A DNA stretch of 34,975 nt from an uncultured Erwinia sp. (GCA_913775305.1 CAJYIY010000099.1:1-34975), one strand, 5' to 3'. Shown: positions 8,299 to 18,373, numbered from the stretch's first letter. Translations and numbers: made by a program. Notes: generated from the letters alone by a model not told the origin.

Positions 8299-8499
8299 GT
8301 GCAAAACTATTGTGAATTAGTTCGCCGTAAATATGCCGAGATTGGCAGTGGCGATCTGGGATACGTGCCGGATGCTCTGGCTTGCGTATTGAAAGCACTC
8401 AATGAAATAGCCAGTAACACTGAGCTAAACTCTTCCGTCAGGGAACAGGCAGCCTTTGCTGCCGCTAACTTATTGGTGAGCGACTATGTTGACGAATGA
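8299..8499 (+). CDS. yaeP: YaeP family small protein
   Basis: A 66-residue acidic protein of unknown function, conserved next to rof in enterobacteria. The product ([11 protein letters not shown] at the start, LLVSDYVDE at the end) matches E. coli YaeP in length and in the central [10 protein letters not shown] block. Start: GTG at 8299, five bases after AGGAGG. An upstream GTG at 8293 overlaps the ribosome-binding site and is rejected. It overlaps rof by 14 bases. Confidence 0.92.
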   Translation: MQNYCELVRRKYAEIGSGDLGYVPDALACVLKALNEIASNTELNSSVREQAAFAAANLLVSDYVDE

Positions 8500-8749
8500 A
8501 GCCTACAAACCGATCAACTGCGACGACTATGACAATCTGGAACTCGCCTGCCAAAAACGCTGGACGCTGGCACTGACTCTGAAAAGCGGTGAACAGTTGA
8601 AAGCTAAAGCGAAGGACATTTTGTCGCGGAAAAACGTTGAATATCTGACGGTGGAGATCGCCGGTGAAATCAGCGATCTTCGCCTCGATTATATCGCCAG
8701 TTTCAGCCACCCCGACCTCGGAACCGTTGTGGTTAGCGAGTCCGATTAA
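8486..8749 (+). CDS. rof: Rho-termination inhibitor Rof
   Basis: Rof (YaeO) binds the transcription terminator Rho at its primary RNA-binding site and blocks termination. The 87-residue protein has the family core [14 protein letters not shown] near the N terminus, the SRKNVEYL segment and the C-terminal [12 protein letters not shown]. The ATG at 8486 lies inside yaeP (14-base overlap), so translation is probably coupled. A hairpin follows 17 bases after the stop. Confidence 0.95.
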   Translation: MLTNEAYKPINCDDYDNLELACQKRWTLALTLKSGEQLKAKAKDILSRKNVEYLTVEIAGEISDLRLDYIASFSHPDLGTVVVSESD

Positions 8750-8766
8750 CCATATTTCAACCATCA

Positions 8767-8793
8767 GCAGGGGTGGAAAGACCTCACCCCTGC
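8767..8793. terminator. Hairpin in the convergent rof-tilS gap, possible terminator
   Basis: Perfect 9-bp stem GCAGGGGTG (8767-8775) with CACCCCTGC (8785-8793) and a 9-base loop. Neither side has a good T tract, so it may act weakly or mainly as an RNA 3'-end barrier. Confidence 0.45.
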
Positions 8794-8881
8794 CCCGTCA
8801 GGGTTTAAGACCCGCATGGCAGGCTGGTTACCACGGCCATCGCTGCCGTCAGACCCCTTTGAATCATAGCTCTCCCTGAAT

Positions 8882-10183
8882 TTATTGCTGCCAGCGTATA
8901 CGCCAGGTCGTTTCCGCTGAAGATGGCGCACCGTCACGGGTCACAAATACTCCCAGTGCGGCAATCAGTTCTTCTCCATAAAACAGCAGTGGAATGCGCT
9001 CACGCTGCCAGGGTGGAATACCCGACTCCTGCCAGAGTTTTTTCAGTGGGCGACTCCCCGCACGACCAACGATATGAAACGTACCCCGCGCCTGAAAGCG
9101 CACGCTGACCCTCTCCGACGCCCGCGGCTGACGTAGTGATATCCCGTTATCATCGACCTTAAGCACTCCCAGTTCACCCGGTAACAGCAGCGGCAGCCAC
9201 GGCGGCGTCCACTCAAGCTGGCGCGCAACCAGTGATTCTGCAGGATGCAGCCACCACAGGCGATCGCGAAAGCGGCGCACCTCAGCCGGTCCCAGCCGCA
9301 GGCACGGCGTGGCATCCTCACGGCTCAGGGCCACCTCCTGCCATAGCCGTTCCAGCCCCTGCCGCGACGGCATCGTACCGTTATGCCGCGCAATCCAGCG
9401 CCGCAGCAGCGCAGCGCGGCGGATTGGACTCATGTTCAGCATCGGTGTAAAACACAGGCTGCCGTCTTCGGCGATCAGCGCATCCAGCGACTCAGCCAGC
9501 AGCTCATCAAGCAGCTGCTCCTGTTCGCCGCACAGCGCGGCACTACGCGCAACAGCGGCGGAAAAATGTGGCCAGCGCTCATTCAGCAACGGCAGGACCT
9601 GCAACCGCAGGAAGTTGCGGTCATAGCGCGGGTCCTGATTGCTCTCATCCTCAATCCAGCTCAGCTGATAGCGTTCTGCCCAGGCCTCTAACTGCTGACG
9701 GCTCATGCCCAGCAGCGGACGGCGGTGCAGATTCTCGCCGCGCATCTGAACCGGCGACATTGCCGCCAGCCCGGCAGGACCGCTGCCACGCTTCAGCGCC
9801 AGCAGCAGGGTTTCACTCTGATCGTCACGATGCTGTGCGGTCAGCAGCGTTTCCGCCGGATAGACAGACTCTGCCAGCGCCTGATAGCGAGCGTTTCTCG
9901 CCGCCGACTCAATGCCGCCCTGACGCGCATCAACCGTGACATTCACCACCTCCAGCGCAACATTCCACTGCGTGCACTGGCGGCGGCAGTGCGCGACCCA
10001 GCTGTCTGCCAGCGGGCTAAGGCCGTGGTGGACGTGAAGCGCACGCAAACGCAGTCCGGGCCACTGCTGGCGAAGCAGCACCAGCTGGTGAAGCAGTACG
10101 GTTGAGTCCAGCCCGCCGCTGTAGGCCAGCAGGACGTGCTGATCGGCGGTCAGTGAGTGTTCAAGATGAGCAAGGTCTGACAT
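8882..10183 (-). CDS. tilS: tRNA(Ile)-lysidine synthetase
   Basis: TilS converts C34 of the CAU-anticodon isoleucine tRNA to lysidine, changing its codon from AUG to AUA and its identity from Met to Ile. The 433-residue protein (E. coli 432) begins with an N-type ATP pyrophosphatase domain whose PP-loop SGGLDST is at 22-28. HVHHGLS, TAQHRDDQSETLLLALKRGSG and WIEDESNQD follow. The C-terminal TilS substrate-binding domain includes the segment LKKLWQESGIPPWQR. ATG start after TTTAGGA. The gene is noticeably GC-rich in third positions. It lies downstream of yaeR with a hairpin between them. Confidence 0.97.
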   Translation of the reverse strand: MSDLAHLEHSLTADQHVLLAYSGGLDSTVLLHQLVLLRQQWPGLRLRALHVHHGLSPLADSWVAHCRRQCTQWNVALEVVNVTVDARQGGIESAARNARYQALAESVYPAETLLTAQHRDDQSETLLLALKRGSGPAGLAAMSPVQMRGENLHRRPLLGMSRQQLEAWAERYQLSWIEDESNQDPRYDRNFLRLQVLPLLNERWPHFSAAVARSAALCGEQEQLLDELLAESLDALIAEDGSLCFTPMLNMSPIRRAALLRRWIARHNGTMPSRQGLERLWQEVALSREDATPCLRLGPAEVRRFRDRLWWLHPAESLVARQLEWTPPWLPLLLPGELGVLKVDDNGISLRQPRASERVSVRFQARGTFHIVGRAGSRPLKKLWQESGIPPWQRERIPLLFYGEELIAALGVFVTRDGAPSSAETTWRIRWQQ

Positions 10184-10201
10184 GGCAATCCTAAAGAGAG
10201 C

Positions 10202-10222
10202 ACCCGGCGCAGCACGCCGGGT
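10202..10222 (-). terminator. Hairpin between yaeR and tilS
   Basis: Eight-bp stem ACCCGGCG/CGCCGGGT with a 5-base loop in the 55-base gap. On the minus strand it is followed by GCTCTCTTTAGG, a poor U tract that also contains the tilS ribosome-binding site, so it is more likely an attenuator or processing barrier than a full terminator. Confidence 0.4.
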
Positions 10223-10238
10223 TTAACCCGATCCTATT

Positions 10239-10634
10239 TTAAGCCTGATAAAGCTCCAGGGGCAAACCGTCAGGATCGCTGAAGAAGGTAAAACGCTTAC
10301 CGGTCAGGGGATCAACGCGAATATCCTCGCAGGCCACACCCCGGTTGGTCAGATACTGCGTTGCAGCGTCAATATCCTCCACGCTGAACGCCAGATGGCG
10401 CAGGCCGCAGGCTTCGGGACGCGAAGGCCGCGACGGTGGGTTGGGGAACGAAAACAGCTCAATCACGTAGTTGCCGTTCAGTGCCAGATCGCCCTTCCAG
10501 GAATCACGCCCTTCACGATAAACCTCAGCCGTGAGCGTAAAGCCGAGAATATCGCAGTAAAACGCCCTGCTAAGCGGATAGTCGCGGGCGATAATCGCAA
10601 CGTGATGTACCTGCTTTAACTGTAAACCGGACAT
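10239..10634 (-). CDS. yaeR: VOC (glyoxalase-like) family protein YaeR
   Basis: A 131-residue single-domain vicinal-oxygen-chelate protein; E. coli YaeR (called GloA2 by some) is 129. Likely metal ligands are visible: His in VHHVAII near the N terminus, Glu in YVIELFSFP, His in LRHLAFSV and Glu in LPLELYQA. Substrate is not established. I chose the ATG at 10632-10634 (MSGLQLKQVHH), which has AGGTGG six bases upstream. A 20-codon extension is open but has no family support. It lies between ldcC and tilS, as in E. coli. Confidence 0.93.
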   Translation of the reverse strand: MSGLQLKQVHHVAIIARDYPLSRAFYCDILGFTLTAEVYREGRDSWKGDLALNGNYVIELFSFPNPPSRPSRPEACGLRHLAFSVEDIDAATQYLTNRGVACEDIRVDPLTGKRFTFFSDPDGLPLELYQA

Positions 10635-10723
10635 GCTGCCACCTGAATTAATACCGTTTAGCGCTACCTTACGCAGCGACGAGTCCGATCGCAACGGGTG
10701 AAATTCCGTAAATCGGCCTGACG

Positions 10724-12868
10724 CTACACGTCATCTTTCAGCACGCGCACCAGATACTGCCCTTCATCAGTGAGGGTGGCTCCGTGTATGTCGGTTTCGA
10801 AGCCGGGATAGCGCTCCCCAACCGAACACAACATCAGCAGAAAATCCAGCACAGCGCGGCTTTCAGTGGTGATCATCTCGCCAGGCATCACCACCGGCAC
10901 CCCCGGCGGATAGGGCAGGATCATATTGGCTGAGATGCGCCCCACCAGTTCGCTGATATCAACGGTTTCCACATTCCCCTTCACCTGCTGCTGGAACATC
11001 TGATGCGGCGTGAGTTTCATCTCTGGCAAAACCGAAAACGCCTGCAGCATCAGGCGCGGCAAATCATGCTGGCAGATCAGCGAGTGAATGCCCTTTGCCA
11101 GGTCCTGAATGCGCATATTGCGATAAAAGTCAGGATCTTCCGCGTACAAATCCGGCAGCATATTCTTGATACGCAGATTCAGGTCGTAAGCGCGTTTGAA
11201 TTCCGTCAGTCCACGCAGCAGGCTCATCGCTTTGGTTTTATCAATACCGATGCTGAACAGGAACAGCAGGTTATAGGGGCCGGTTTTCTCCACCACGATG
11301 CCGTGCTGATCGAGAAACTTCGCCACCAGCGCCGCCGGGATCCCCTCTTCCGCCATGTCACCCAGCTCACTCATCCCGGGAGTGAGGATCGTCACCTTGA
11401 TCGGATCGAGGTACATATGATCGGCATCCGCATCGCGGAAACCGTGCCAGTCTTCCTCTCCCGGCTGGATTGGCCAGCATTCTGGCTCATCAATACCTTC
11501 CGGCTGCCAGATATCGAAGAACCAGCCGTCGGACTCCTCACGCAGGCGCTGAATTTCGCGGCGGAAATGCAGTGCCCGTTCAACAGAGCGGTTAATCAAC
11601 CGCTTACCGGGATTGCCGCGCAGCATCGCTGCCGCCGTTTCTACAGACGCCACGATCGAATAGTTGGGCGACGTGGTGGTGTGCATCATATAGACCTCAT
11701 TAAAGGTCTGTTCGTCGTAATCCCCTTTAATGTGGATCAGCGAAGCCTGCGAAAAAGCGGCCAGCAACTTATGGGTCGACTGCGTTTCGTATATCACTTT
11801 TCCCGCCGTACGCTCACCGCTCATTCCGCTCAGCCCGCGGTAGATGGGGTGAAAATTGGTGTACGGCACCCAGGCGGAATCAAAGTGAATGGACGGCACC
11901 TCCAGCGTCTCCTTGATATACTGCGTGTTATACAGCAGCCCATCGTAGGTAGAGTTGGTAATCACCGCATGGACCGGCCAGCTGGCTCGTGGGATCTCTG
12001 CTATTTTCTGCGCGATGCTCTCTCTGGTGAACTCCCGCTTCGGAATGCCGCCCAGGATCCCCAGCGCGTTGCGCGTCGGCTTCAGCCAGACCGGGATAAC
12101 ATCACTCATCATCAGCAGGTGGGTCAGCGATTTGTGGCAGTTGCGATCGACAAGTACGGTACTGCCGGCGGGTGCTGCATACATGCCGACGATTTTATTC
12201 GAGGTCGAGGTTCCGTTCGTTACCATATAGCTTTGCTCGGCACCAAAGGTGCGGGCAATATACTCTTCGGCCTCAAGGTGCGGGCCGGTGTGGTCGAGCA
12301 GTGAACCCAGTTCGGTTACCGAGATGGAAATATCTGCTTTGAGCGTGTTTGCGCCAAAGAAATCGTAAAAAAGACAGCCTACCGGACTTTTCTGGAAAGC
12401 CGTTCCGGCCATGTGTCCGGGAGTGCAGAAGGTGTATTTCCCCTCTTTAACGTAGGTGAACAGCGCACGGGTCAGCGGCGGCGTGATAGTTTCCAGATAC
12501 TCGTCAGTGTGTTGCCTTATCCGCTGGGCGATCTCTTCTGCTGCATTGAGTGAATATTCGAAGAAGCGGATGGCCATACGCATCTCGTTGATGCTGACAT
12601 CCATCGTTGAGTGGGTATTGATAAAGGCATACAGCGGCAGATATTCATTCAGCTGATTAATTTCACAACAAAGTTCGACGCTGTGTTCGTCCCAGTCGAA
12701 AATCACGCCGCTGATTCGCGGGTTATGCTCAATCAGCTTCAACAGATCAGCGGCATCGTGCGGATAAATGGTCTGGAAGCCCTGTAATTTCAGTGCGGCA
12801 TCCAGCTGTCGGACAGGTTCATCTTTATAAAAAACGTTGTGCGGTCCTGCGATCGCGATAATGTTCAA
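10724..12868 (-). CDS. ldcC: Lysine decarboxylase LdcC (PLP-dependent)
   Basis: Converts lysine to cadaverine and CO2. The 714 residues match constitutive LdcC of E. coli (713). An N-terminal wing/Rec-like domain (about 1-130) is followed by the aminotransferase fold. The PLP lysine is K367 in TQSTHKLLAA, with FDSAWVPY upstream. The C-terminal domain ends in RVLKDDV. I call LdcC rather than acid-induced LdcI (CadA) from sequence agreement and context: cadB is absent and yaeR-tilS lie downstream. Start appears to be TTG (12866-12868) after GGAGG. E. coli uses ATG there. No clear terminator separates it from yaeR. Confidence 0.95.
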   Translation of the reverse strand: MNIIAIAGPHNVFYKDEPVRQLDAALKLQGFQTIYPHDAADLLKLIEHNPRISGVIFDWDEHSVELCCEINQLNEYLPLYAFINTHSTMDVSINEMRMAIRFFEYSLNAAEEIAQRIRQHTDEYLETITPPLTRALFTYVKEGKYTFCTPGHMAGTAFQKSPVGCLFYDFFGANTLKADISISVTELGSLLDHTGPHLEAEEYIARTFGAEQSYMVTNGTSTSNKIVGMYAAPAGSTVLVDRNCHKSLTHLLMMSDVIPVWLKPTRNALGILGGIPKREFTRESIAQKIAEIPRASWPVHAVITNSTYDGLLYNTQYIKETLEVPSIHFDSAWVPYTNFHPIYRGLSGMSGERTAGKVIYETQSTHKLLAAFSQASLIHIKGDYDEQTFNEVYMMHTTTSPNYSIVASVETAAAMLRGNPGKRLINRSVERALHFRREIQRLREESDGWFFDIWQPEGIDEPECWPIQPGEEDWHGFRDADADHMYLDPIKVTILTPGMSELGDMAEEGIPAALVAKFLDQHGIVVEKTGPYNLLFLFSIGIDKTKAMSLLRGLTEFKRAYDLNLRIKNMLPDLYAEDPDFYRNMRIQDLAKGIHSLICQHDLPRLMLQAFSVLPEMKLTPHQMFQQQVKGNVETVDISELVGRISANMILPYPPGVPVVMPGEMITTESRAVLDFLLMLCSVGERYPGFETDIHGATLTDEGQYLVRVLKDDV

Positions 12869-12891
12869 TGCTTACCTCCATCTGCATACGA

Positions 12892-12913
12892 AGGCGGAAG
12901 AAAACTTCCGCCT
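12892..12913 (-). terminator. Hairpin between the Tat-lipoprotein gene and ldcC
   Basis: Perfect 9-bp stem AGGCGGAAG/CTTCCGCCT with a 4-base loop (AAAA on the plus strand, TTTT on the minus). It lies between the stop of the upstream minus-strand gene and the ldcC ribosome-binding site. The minus-strand tail TCGTATGC is not U-rich, so an attenuator or weak terminator is most likely. Confidence 0.45.
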
Positions 12914-12974
12914 GGCCAAAACCGGTTGACCCTGCAGTCAAACTGTAAGCATAGCGGATCGCATCCTCCTGCGC

Positions 12975-13760
12975 TTATCCCTGCGGATAGGCCTGAGCAA
13001 TGTTTGCCTGAGCACTCATCGACAACTGCGCGGTAATATCCTGCAGAACATAAAGATCCCGGCGTCGGGTCCAGGGTTGATCGGACTGCGCGTCATACCA
13101 GCGCGGCAAGGAAATTCCCTTCGGGGCAAACCCATGCACTTGACGTGCCGCACAGGTCAAAATGCAGCGTTTAACATGGTCGCGATGACCCACGACCGCT
13201 GCCTTGCCCATTTTTTCAGTATCGCCGGAAAAGTGTTTGTTAATAATTTCCTGCACAACACCATCGGTACTGAGATAAACCAGCTTACCGCTTTCATCCC
13301 AGTGGGGCTCAATGGAAATAATGTCACTGCGTGGAATGTCGGCAAACTCGGAGGAATCCATCCAGCGTGCAATTTCCCATTGCAGATAGAGCGGCATGCG
13401 TTTTTTGCGCCATACGGCAGCGCAGCACTGGGCCAGCACCCGATTCATCGGTCCCGGCAAAGCGAGTTTATGTGGATCCTGTTCTGGATTCGGTCGGTTG
13501 CCGAAGGCGAAAGCAATCACCAAGCTGGCCTCCTGTATGTGACCGGTCGGTGGTGTCATGTTAAAAGCAGCATCAAGAATAAACGGGGCCAGAATATCGG
13601 CCGTGTGGTGATCCTCCAGCTGGCTGCTCAGCTGATTGAGCGCCATCCGATCGAAGGTTTTCTCTTTGCGAGGCTTATCTGCAGAAACGCAGCCGCTAAC
13701 GGCGGCAACTGCCGGGAGGGTCAGTAAACCCATCGCTAATTTACGACGATTAATATCCAT
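12975..13760 (-). CDS. Unidentified exported lipoprotein with twin-arginine signal
   Basis: I do not recognise this 261-residue protein. The N terminus has a twin arginine (R5-R6 in NRRKLAMG), a hydrophobic stretch and a lipobox VSGC (C24), so it is probably exported folded via Tat and lipidated, with no Asp at +2. A very tentative match to the SanA/YdcF (DUF218) fold comes from three elements: LVIAFAFGN near 80-88, the segment PMNRVLAQCCAAV near 104-116, and VVGHRDHVKRCIL near 189-201, which resembles that family's His-x-x-Arg motif. Good ribosome-binding site AAGGGA. It sits between accA and ldcC, adjacent in E. coli, with a terminator upstream and its own presumed promoter in 13761-13846. 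Confidence 0.85.
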   Translation of the reverse strand: MDINRRKLAMGLLTLPAVAAVSGCVSADKPRKEKTFDRMALNQLSSQLEDHHTADILAPFILDAAFNMTPPTGHIQEASLVIAFAFGNRPNPEQDPHKLALPGPMNRVLAQCCAAVWRKKRMPLYLQWEIARWMDSSEFADIPRSDIISIEPHWDESGKLVYLSTDGVVQEIINKHFSGDTEKMGKAAVVGHRDHVKRCILTCAARQVHGFAPKGISLPRWYDAQSDQPWTRRRDLYVLQDITAQLSMSAQANIAQAYPQG

Positions 13761-13846
13761 AAGATCCCTTTATTTTAGTGAGTTAGATAGAAAAGGCTAA
13801 CATGACTCAGGAATGATTACAGATAACATAAATGGTGATAATGCAG

Positions 13847-13869
13847 AAAAAAGGCCCCAGAGGGGCCTT
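13847..13869 (-). terminator. Rho-independent terminator after accA
   Basis: Stem AAGGCCCC/GGGGCCTT (13851-13858 and 13862-13869) with a 3-base loop. On the minus strand it runs into six Ts. It closes the long bamA-to-accA cluster. Confidence 0.93.
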
Positions 13870-13888
13870 GTTTGCGAGGATGACGAAG

Positions 13889-14848
13889 TTAAGCGTAGCC
13901 GTAATTCATCAGACGCTGATAGCGACGATCCAACAGCTCCTCTTTGCTTAACGCATCGAGTTCACCCAGATCCGCCAGCAGCTGCGCTTTCAGAGAATCC
14001 GCAATCGCCAGTGGGTTACGGTGCGCGCCACCCAGCGGCTCCGGGATCACCGTGTCGATCAGGTTCAGCTCTTTCAGGCGTGGGGCAATGATCCCCATCG
14101 CTTCCGCAGCCAGCGGCGCTTTGTCGGCGCTTTTCCACAGAATTGACGCACAGCCTTCCGGCGAGATCACCGAATAGGTGCTGTACTGCAGCATGTTGAC
14201 TTTATCGCCCACGCCAATAGCGAGTGCGCCGCCTGAGCCACCTTCACCAATGACCGTACAGATGACCGGCACTTTCAGGCCAGACATCTCACGCAGGTTA
14301 CGGGCAATGGCTTCAGACTGACCGCGCTCTTCTGCACCCACGCCAGGATAAGCGCCTGGTGTGTCGATAAAGGTAATGACCGGCATGTTAAAACGCTCGG
14401 CCATCTCCATCAGACGCAGCGCTTTACGGTAGCCTTCCGGTGCCGGCATGCCGAAGTTACGACGAATTTTTTCTTTGGTTTCACGTCCTTTCTGATGACC
14501 AATGATCATCACTGGACGGCCTTCCAGACGAGCGATTCCACCGACAATGGCTTTATCATCAGCATAGGCACGGTCACCTGCTAACTCATCAAAATCGGTG
14601 AAAACGTTACGAACATAATCCAGCGTATAAGGACGCAGCGGATGGCGCGCAAGCTGCGCGATCTGCCATGCACCTAAATCGGAGAAGATTTTACGTGTCA
14701 GTTCCACGCTTTTATCGCGCAGACGCTGAACTTCTTCATCCAGATTAATATCCAGTTTTTCATCCTGACGGCCAACCGATTTCAGTGAATCAATTTTCGC
14801 TTCAAGTTCCGCGATTGGCTGTTCAAAATCCAGGTAATTAAGACTCAT
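13889..14848 (-). CDS. accA: Acetyl-CoA carboxylase carboxyltransferase subunit alpha
   Basis: AccA and AccD form the carboxyltransferase half of acetyl-CoA carboxylase, which makes malonyl-CoA for fatty acid synthesis. The 319 residues equal the E. coli subunit. An N-terminal helical segment ([15 protein letters not shown]) precedes a crotonase-like domain with the glycine-rich oxyanion regions [16 protein letters not shown] and [15 protein letters not shown]. It starts 12 bases after the dnaE stop, so it is co-transcribed. Confidence 0.98.
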   Translation of the reverse strand: MSLNYLDFEQPIAELEAKIDSLKSVGRQDEKLDINLDEEVQRLRDKSVELTRKIFSDLGAWQIAQLARHPLRPYTLDYVRNVFTDFDELAGDRAYADDKAIVGGIARLEGRPVMIIGHQKGRETKEKIRRNFGMPAPEGYRKALRLMEMAERFNMPVITFIDTPGAYPGVGAEERGQSEAIARNLREMSGLKVPVICTVIGEGGSGGALAIGVGDKVNMLQYSTYSVISPEGCASILWKSADKAPLAAEAMGIIAPRLKELNLIDTVIPEPLGGAHRNPLAIADSLKAQLLADLGELDALSKEELLDRRYQRLMNYGYA

Positions 14849-14860
14849 AATAATCCTGTT

Positions 14861-17800
14861 TTAGTCAAACTCCAGTTCCACCTGCTCCGATCCTATCAAC
14901 GACCGCAGATCGTTTAACAAACGATCGCTGGGCGACACGCGCCAGGTCGCGCCAAAGCGCAACTTCGCCCGCGCATCCTCTCTCTGATAGTAGAGATGTA
15001 CCGGAATTGTCCCCGAACGATGGGGTTCCAGGGATTGACGGAGACGGTTCAAAAGCTGGTCATCAATTTGCCTGTCCGTCAGCGATATAGCAAGCCCACG
15101 CGCATATTTTTCGCGTGCTTCGTCGATGTCCATCATATCTCGGGCCATCATTTTAAGCCCGCCGTTGAAGTCATCAAAGCTGACCTGTCCGCTGACGATC
15201 AGGATACGGTCTTTTTCCAACATATGCTGGAATTTATCTAAGGCATCTGTAAATAACATCACTTCCAGACGACCCGAGCGGTCGTCTAGTGTACAGATAC
15301 CAATCCGGTTACCGCGTTTTGTTACCATTACGCGGGCCGCCACCACCAGACCGGCCGCAGTGGTCATTTTGCCACGTTCGGTCGGGTGCATGTCTTTCAG
15401 GCGCAGTCCACCGACATGGCGCTCAATTTCTTTCAAATACTGATTGATCGGATGACCGGTTAAGTAAAGCCCTAAAGTCTCTCTTTCGCCATCCAGCTGA
15501 ATCTGTTCAGGCCAGGGGGTAACGTCTGAATACGATTTTTCGACCTGTTCAGGGGCTTCTGCCAGAACGCCAAACATATCTGCCTGACCAATCGCTTCGG
15601 CTTTCGCATGCTGATCGGCGGCCTTCAGCGCATCCGGCAGCGCACTCATCAGCGCCGCGCGATGTGGGCCAAGGCGGTCGAACGCGCCGGACATGATCAG
15701 CTTTTCCAGCACCCGCTTGTTCAGCTTTTTGGTGTCGGTACGGGCGCAGAGGTCAAACAGCTCGCGGAAGTATCCACCTTCGTTACGCGCCTCAATGATC
15801 GCTTCAATGGGGCCTTCGCCCACCCCCTTAATCGCCCCAATACCGTAGACGATTTCGCCATCGTCATTGACGTGGAACTGATACAGCCCGGAGTTGATAT
15901 CCGGCGGCAGCACCTTCAGGCCCATCCGCCAGCACTCATCCACCAGGCCGACAACCTTCTCAGTGTTATCCATATCGGCGGTCATAACCGCCGCCATAAA
16001 CTCCGCCGGATAGTGCGCTTTTAGCCAAAGGGTCTGATAGGACACCAGCGCATAGGCAGCAGAGTGGGATTTGTTAAAGCCGTACCCGGCGAATTTTTCC
16101 ACCAGGTCAAAGATCTTGATCGCCAGTTCACCGTCGATGCCGCGGGCTTTCGCACCGTCTTCAAAGCCGCCGCGCTGCTTGGCCATTTCGACCGGATTCT
16201 TTTTACCCATTGCACGGCGCAGCATGTCCGCACCGCCCAGGCTGTATCCCGCCAGCACCTGGGCTATCTGCATCACCTGTTCCTGATACAGAATGATACC
16301 GTAGGTCGGTTCCAGCACCGGTTTGAGTGACTCATGCTGCCACTGGATATCCGGGTACGAGATCGCTTCACGCCCGTGCTTACGGTCAATAAAGTTATCC
16401 ACCATACCGGACTGTAGCGGTCCGGGCCGGAACAGCGCAACCAGTGCGATCATATCTTCGAAGCAGTCAGGCTTCAGGCGCTTAATCAGATCTTTCATGC
16501 CGCGGGATTCAAGCTGGAAGACCGCGGTGGTTTCGGAACGCTGAAGCATGTCGAAACTTTTCTGATCGTCAAGAGGGATAGCCGCGATATCGATCGGCTC
16601 AAGCCCCTCTTTGTCACGCCGGGCATTAATCATACCCAGCGCCCAGTCAATAATAGTCAGCGTGCGCAGGCCGAGGAAGTCAAATTTGACCAGGCCCGCA
16701 TACTCCACGTCATTTTTATCGTACTGAGTAACGGGATGATTGCCGTTCTCATCACAGTAAAGTGGCGCGAAGTCGGTAATTTTGGTGGGTGCGATTACCA
16801 CGCCCCCGGCGTGCTTACCGGCATTACGGGTGACGCCTTCCAGTTTGCGCGCCATATCAATCAGCGCTTTTACCTCTTCATCCGCCTCGTAGATTTCCGG
16901 CAACTGCGGTTCCGCGGCAAAGGCTTTTTCCAGCGTCATACCCGGATCGGGCGGCACCAGCTTGGAGATACGATCGACAAAGCCGTACGGATGCCCGAGC
17001 ACGCGCCCGACATCACGGATAACCGCTTTCGCCGCCATCGTACCAAAGGTAATAATCTGCGATACCGCTTCACGCCCGTACATCTCGGCCACGTGGTCAA
17101 TAACCAGGTCACGCTTCTCCATACAGAAGTCAACGTCGAAGTCCGGCATTGACACGCGTTCAGGGTTAAGAAAGCGTTCGAACAGCAGGTCAAACTCCAG
17201 CGGATCGAGGTCGGTAATTTTCAGCGCGTACGCCACCAGTGAGCCCGCACCGGAGCCGCGTCCCGGCCCTACCGGTACATCGTTATCTTTCGACCACTGG
17301 ATAAACTCCATCACAATCAGAAAGTAGCCAGGAAAGCCCATCTGATTGATTACGTTAAGCTCAATATCCAGACGATCGTCATACTCCGGCCGACGCTCTG
17401 CACGCACCTTCTCGTCGGGGAAAAGGAATTGCAAACGCTCTTCCAGTCCCTCTTTCGATTTCATCACCAGGAAATCTTCGGTGGTCATCTCACCGGTCGG
17501 GAACTGCGGCAGGAAGTATTCACCCAGGCGGATCGTCACATTGCAGCGGCGGGCAATTTCCACGCTGTTTTCCAGCGCTTCCGGGATGTCCGAGAACAGC
17601 TCGCACATCTCCTCTTCCGTACGCATATACTGCTGCGGACTGTAGTTTTTTGGCCGTTTGGGATCGTCCAGAGTAAAACCATCGTGGATCGCCACGCGGA
17701 TCTCATGAGCGTCAAAATCATCTTCCTGCAGGAAGCAGACTTCATTGGTCGCGACGACCGGGATCCCTTCCGCGATCGCCAGATCGACCGCCGCATGCAG

Positions 17801-18343
17801 GTAACTCTCCTCATCCTGACGACCGGTGCGGATCAGTTCCAGATAATAGCGATCGGGGAAATGCGTCTGGTAAAAACTCAGGCACTCGGCCACGCCAGCA
17901 GGGTTACCGCGCAGCAGCATTTTACCCACATCACCCCGCCGCCCGCCGGAGAGCAAAATAATGCCCTGCTGATGCTCTGCCAGCCAGTCGCGGTCAATAG
18001 CCGGGCCTGCCGCTCCGTAGCCGCGCTGATAGGCACGGGAAATCAACAGGGTAAGGTTTTGATAGCCTTCATTGTCAGCGGCCAGAACGGTCAGCTGAGA
18101 GAACTCATCGCCCATCAGCGGACTGGCAACGTTAAAATCTGCGCCGATGATCGGCTTCATGCCCTGCCCGTGTGCGGTACCGTAAAATTTGACCAGCCCG
18201 CACAGGTTGGTGAAATCCGTGATCCCTATCGCCGGCATGCCCAGCTTTGCCGCATTTTTCACCAACGGGCCCGTCTTCGCCAGTCCATCGATCATGGAGT
18301 AGTCGCTGTGAACACGTAAATGAATAAAACGAGGTTCGGCCAT
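14861..18343 (-). CDS. dnaE: DNA polymerase III subunit alpha
   Basis: Replicative polymerase catalytic subunit, 1160 residues, the E. coli length. Order: PHP domain (about 1-270, beginning [15 protein letters not shown]), then the C-family polymerase core with the catalytic aspartates of MPDFDVDFC near residue 400. The helix-hairpin-helix and the clamp-binding motif QADMF (in [11 protein letters not shown], near 920) follow. An OB domain and the tau-binding C terminus come last. ATG start with GGA upstream. It follows rnhB by 30 bases. Confidence 0.99.
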   Translation of the reverse strand: MAEPRFIHLRVHSDYSMIDGLAKTGPLVKNAAKLGMPAIGITDFTNLCGLVKFYGTAHGQGMKPIIGADFNVASPLMGDEFSQLTVLAADNEGYQNLTLLISRAYQRGYGAAGPAIDRDWLAEHQQGIILLSGGRRGDVGKMLLRGNPAGVAECLSFYQTHFPDRYYLELIRTGRQDEESYLHAAVDLAIAEGIPVVATNEVCFLQEDDFDAHEIRVAIHDGFTLDDPKRPKNYSPQQYMRTEEEMCELFSDIPEALENSVEIARRCNVTIRLGEYFLPQFPTGEMTTEDFLVMKSKEGLEERLQFLFPDEKVRAERRPEYDDRLDIELNVINQMGFPGYFLIVMEFIQWSKDNDVPVGPGRGSGAGSLVAYALKITDLDPLEFDLLFERFLNPERVSMPDFDVDFCMEKRDLVIDHVAEMYGREAVSQIITFGTMAAKAVIRDVGRVLGHPYGFVDRISKLVPPDPGMTLEKAFAAEPQLPEIYEADEEVKALIDMARKLEGVTRNAGKHAGGVVIAPTKITDFAPLYCDENGNHPVTQYDKNDVEYAGLVKFDFLGLRTLTIIDWALGMINARRDKEGLEPIDIAAIPLDDQKSFDMLQRSETTAVFQLESRGMKDLIKRLKPDCFEDMIALVALFRPGPLQSGMVDNFIDRKHGREAISYPDIQWQHESLKPVLEPTYGIILYQEQVMQIAQVLAGYSLGGADMLRRAMGKKNPVEMAKQRGGFEDGAKARGIDGELAIKIFDLVEKFAGYGFNKSHSAAYALVSYQTLWLKAHYPAEFMAAVMTADMDNTEKVVGLVDECWRMGLKVLPPDINSGLYQFHVNDDGEIVYGIGAIKGVGEGPIEAIIEARNEGGYFRELFDLCARTDTKKLNKRVLEKLIMSGAFDRLGPHRAALMSALPDALKAADQHAKAEAIGQADMFGVLAEAPEQVEKSYSDVTPWPEQIQLDGERETLGLYLTGHPINQYLKEIERHVGGLRLKDMHPTERGKMTTAAGLVVAARVMVTKRGNRIGICTLDDRSGRLEVMLFTDALDKFQHMLEKDRILIVSGQVSFDDFNGGLKMMARDMMDIDEAREKYARGLAISLTDRQIDDQLLNRLRQSLEPHRSGTIPVHLYYQREDARAKLRFGATWRVSPSDRLLNDLRSLIGSEQVELEFD

Positions 18344-18373
18344 CTGGGATTCCGTTAAAACTGAGGGAGAAGA

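Noticed and set aside
11003..12304. 433-codon open frame on the plus strand
   Set aside because: It lies wholly antisense to ldcC, has no family resemblance or ribosome-binding site, and reads as low-complexity His/Arg/Gln-rich sequence typical of the complement of a GC-rich gene.
13077..13727. 216-codon plus-strand frame opposite the unidentified lipoprotein gene
   Set aside because: The minus-strand frame has a ribosome-binding site, signal peptide and lipobox. The plus-strand frame has none of these.
17429..18319. 296-codon plus-strand frame within dnaE
   Set aside because: Antisense shadow of dnaE without a start signal or recognisable motifs.
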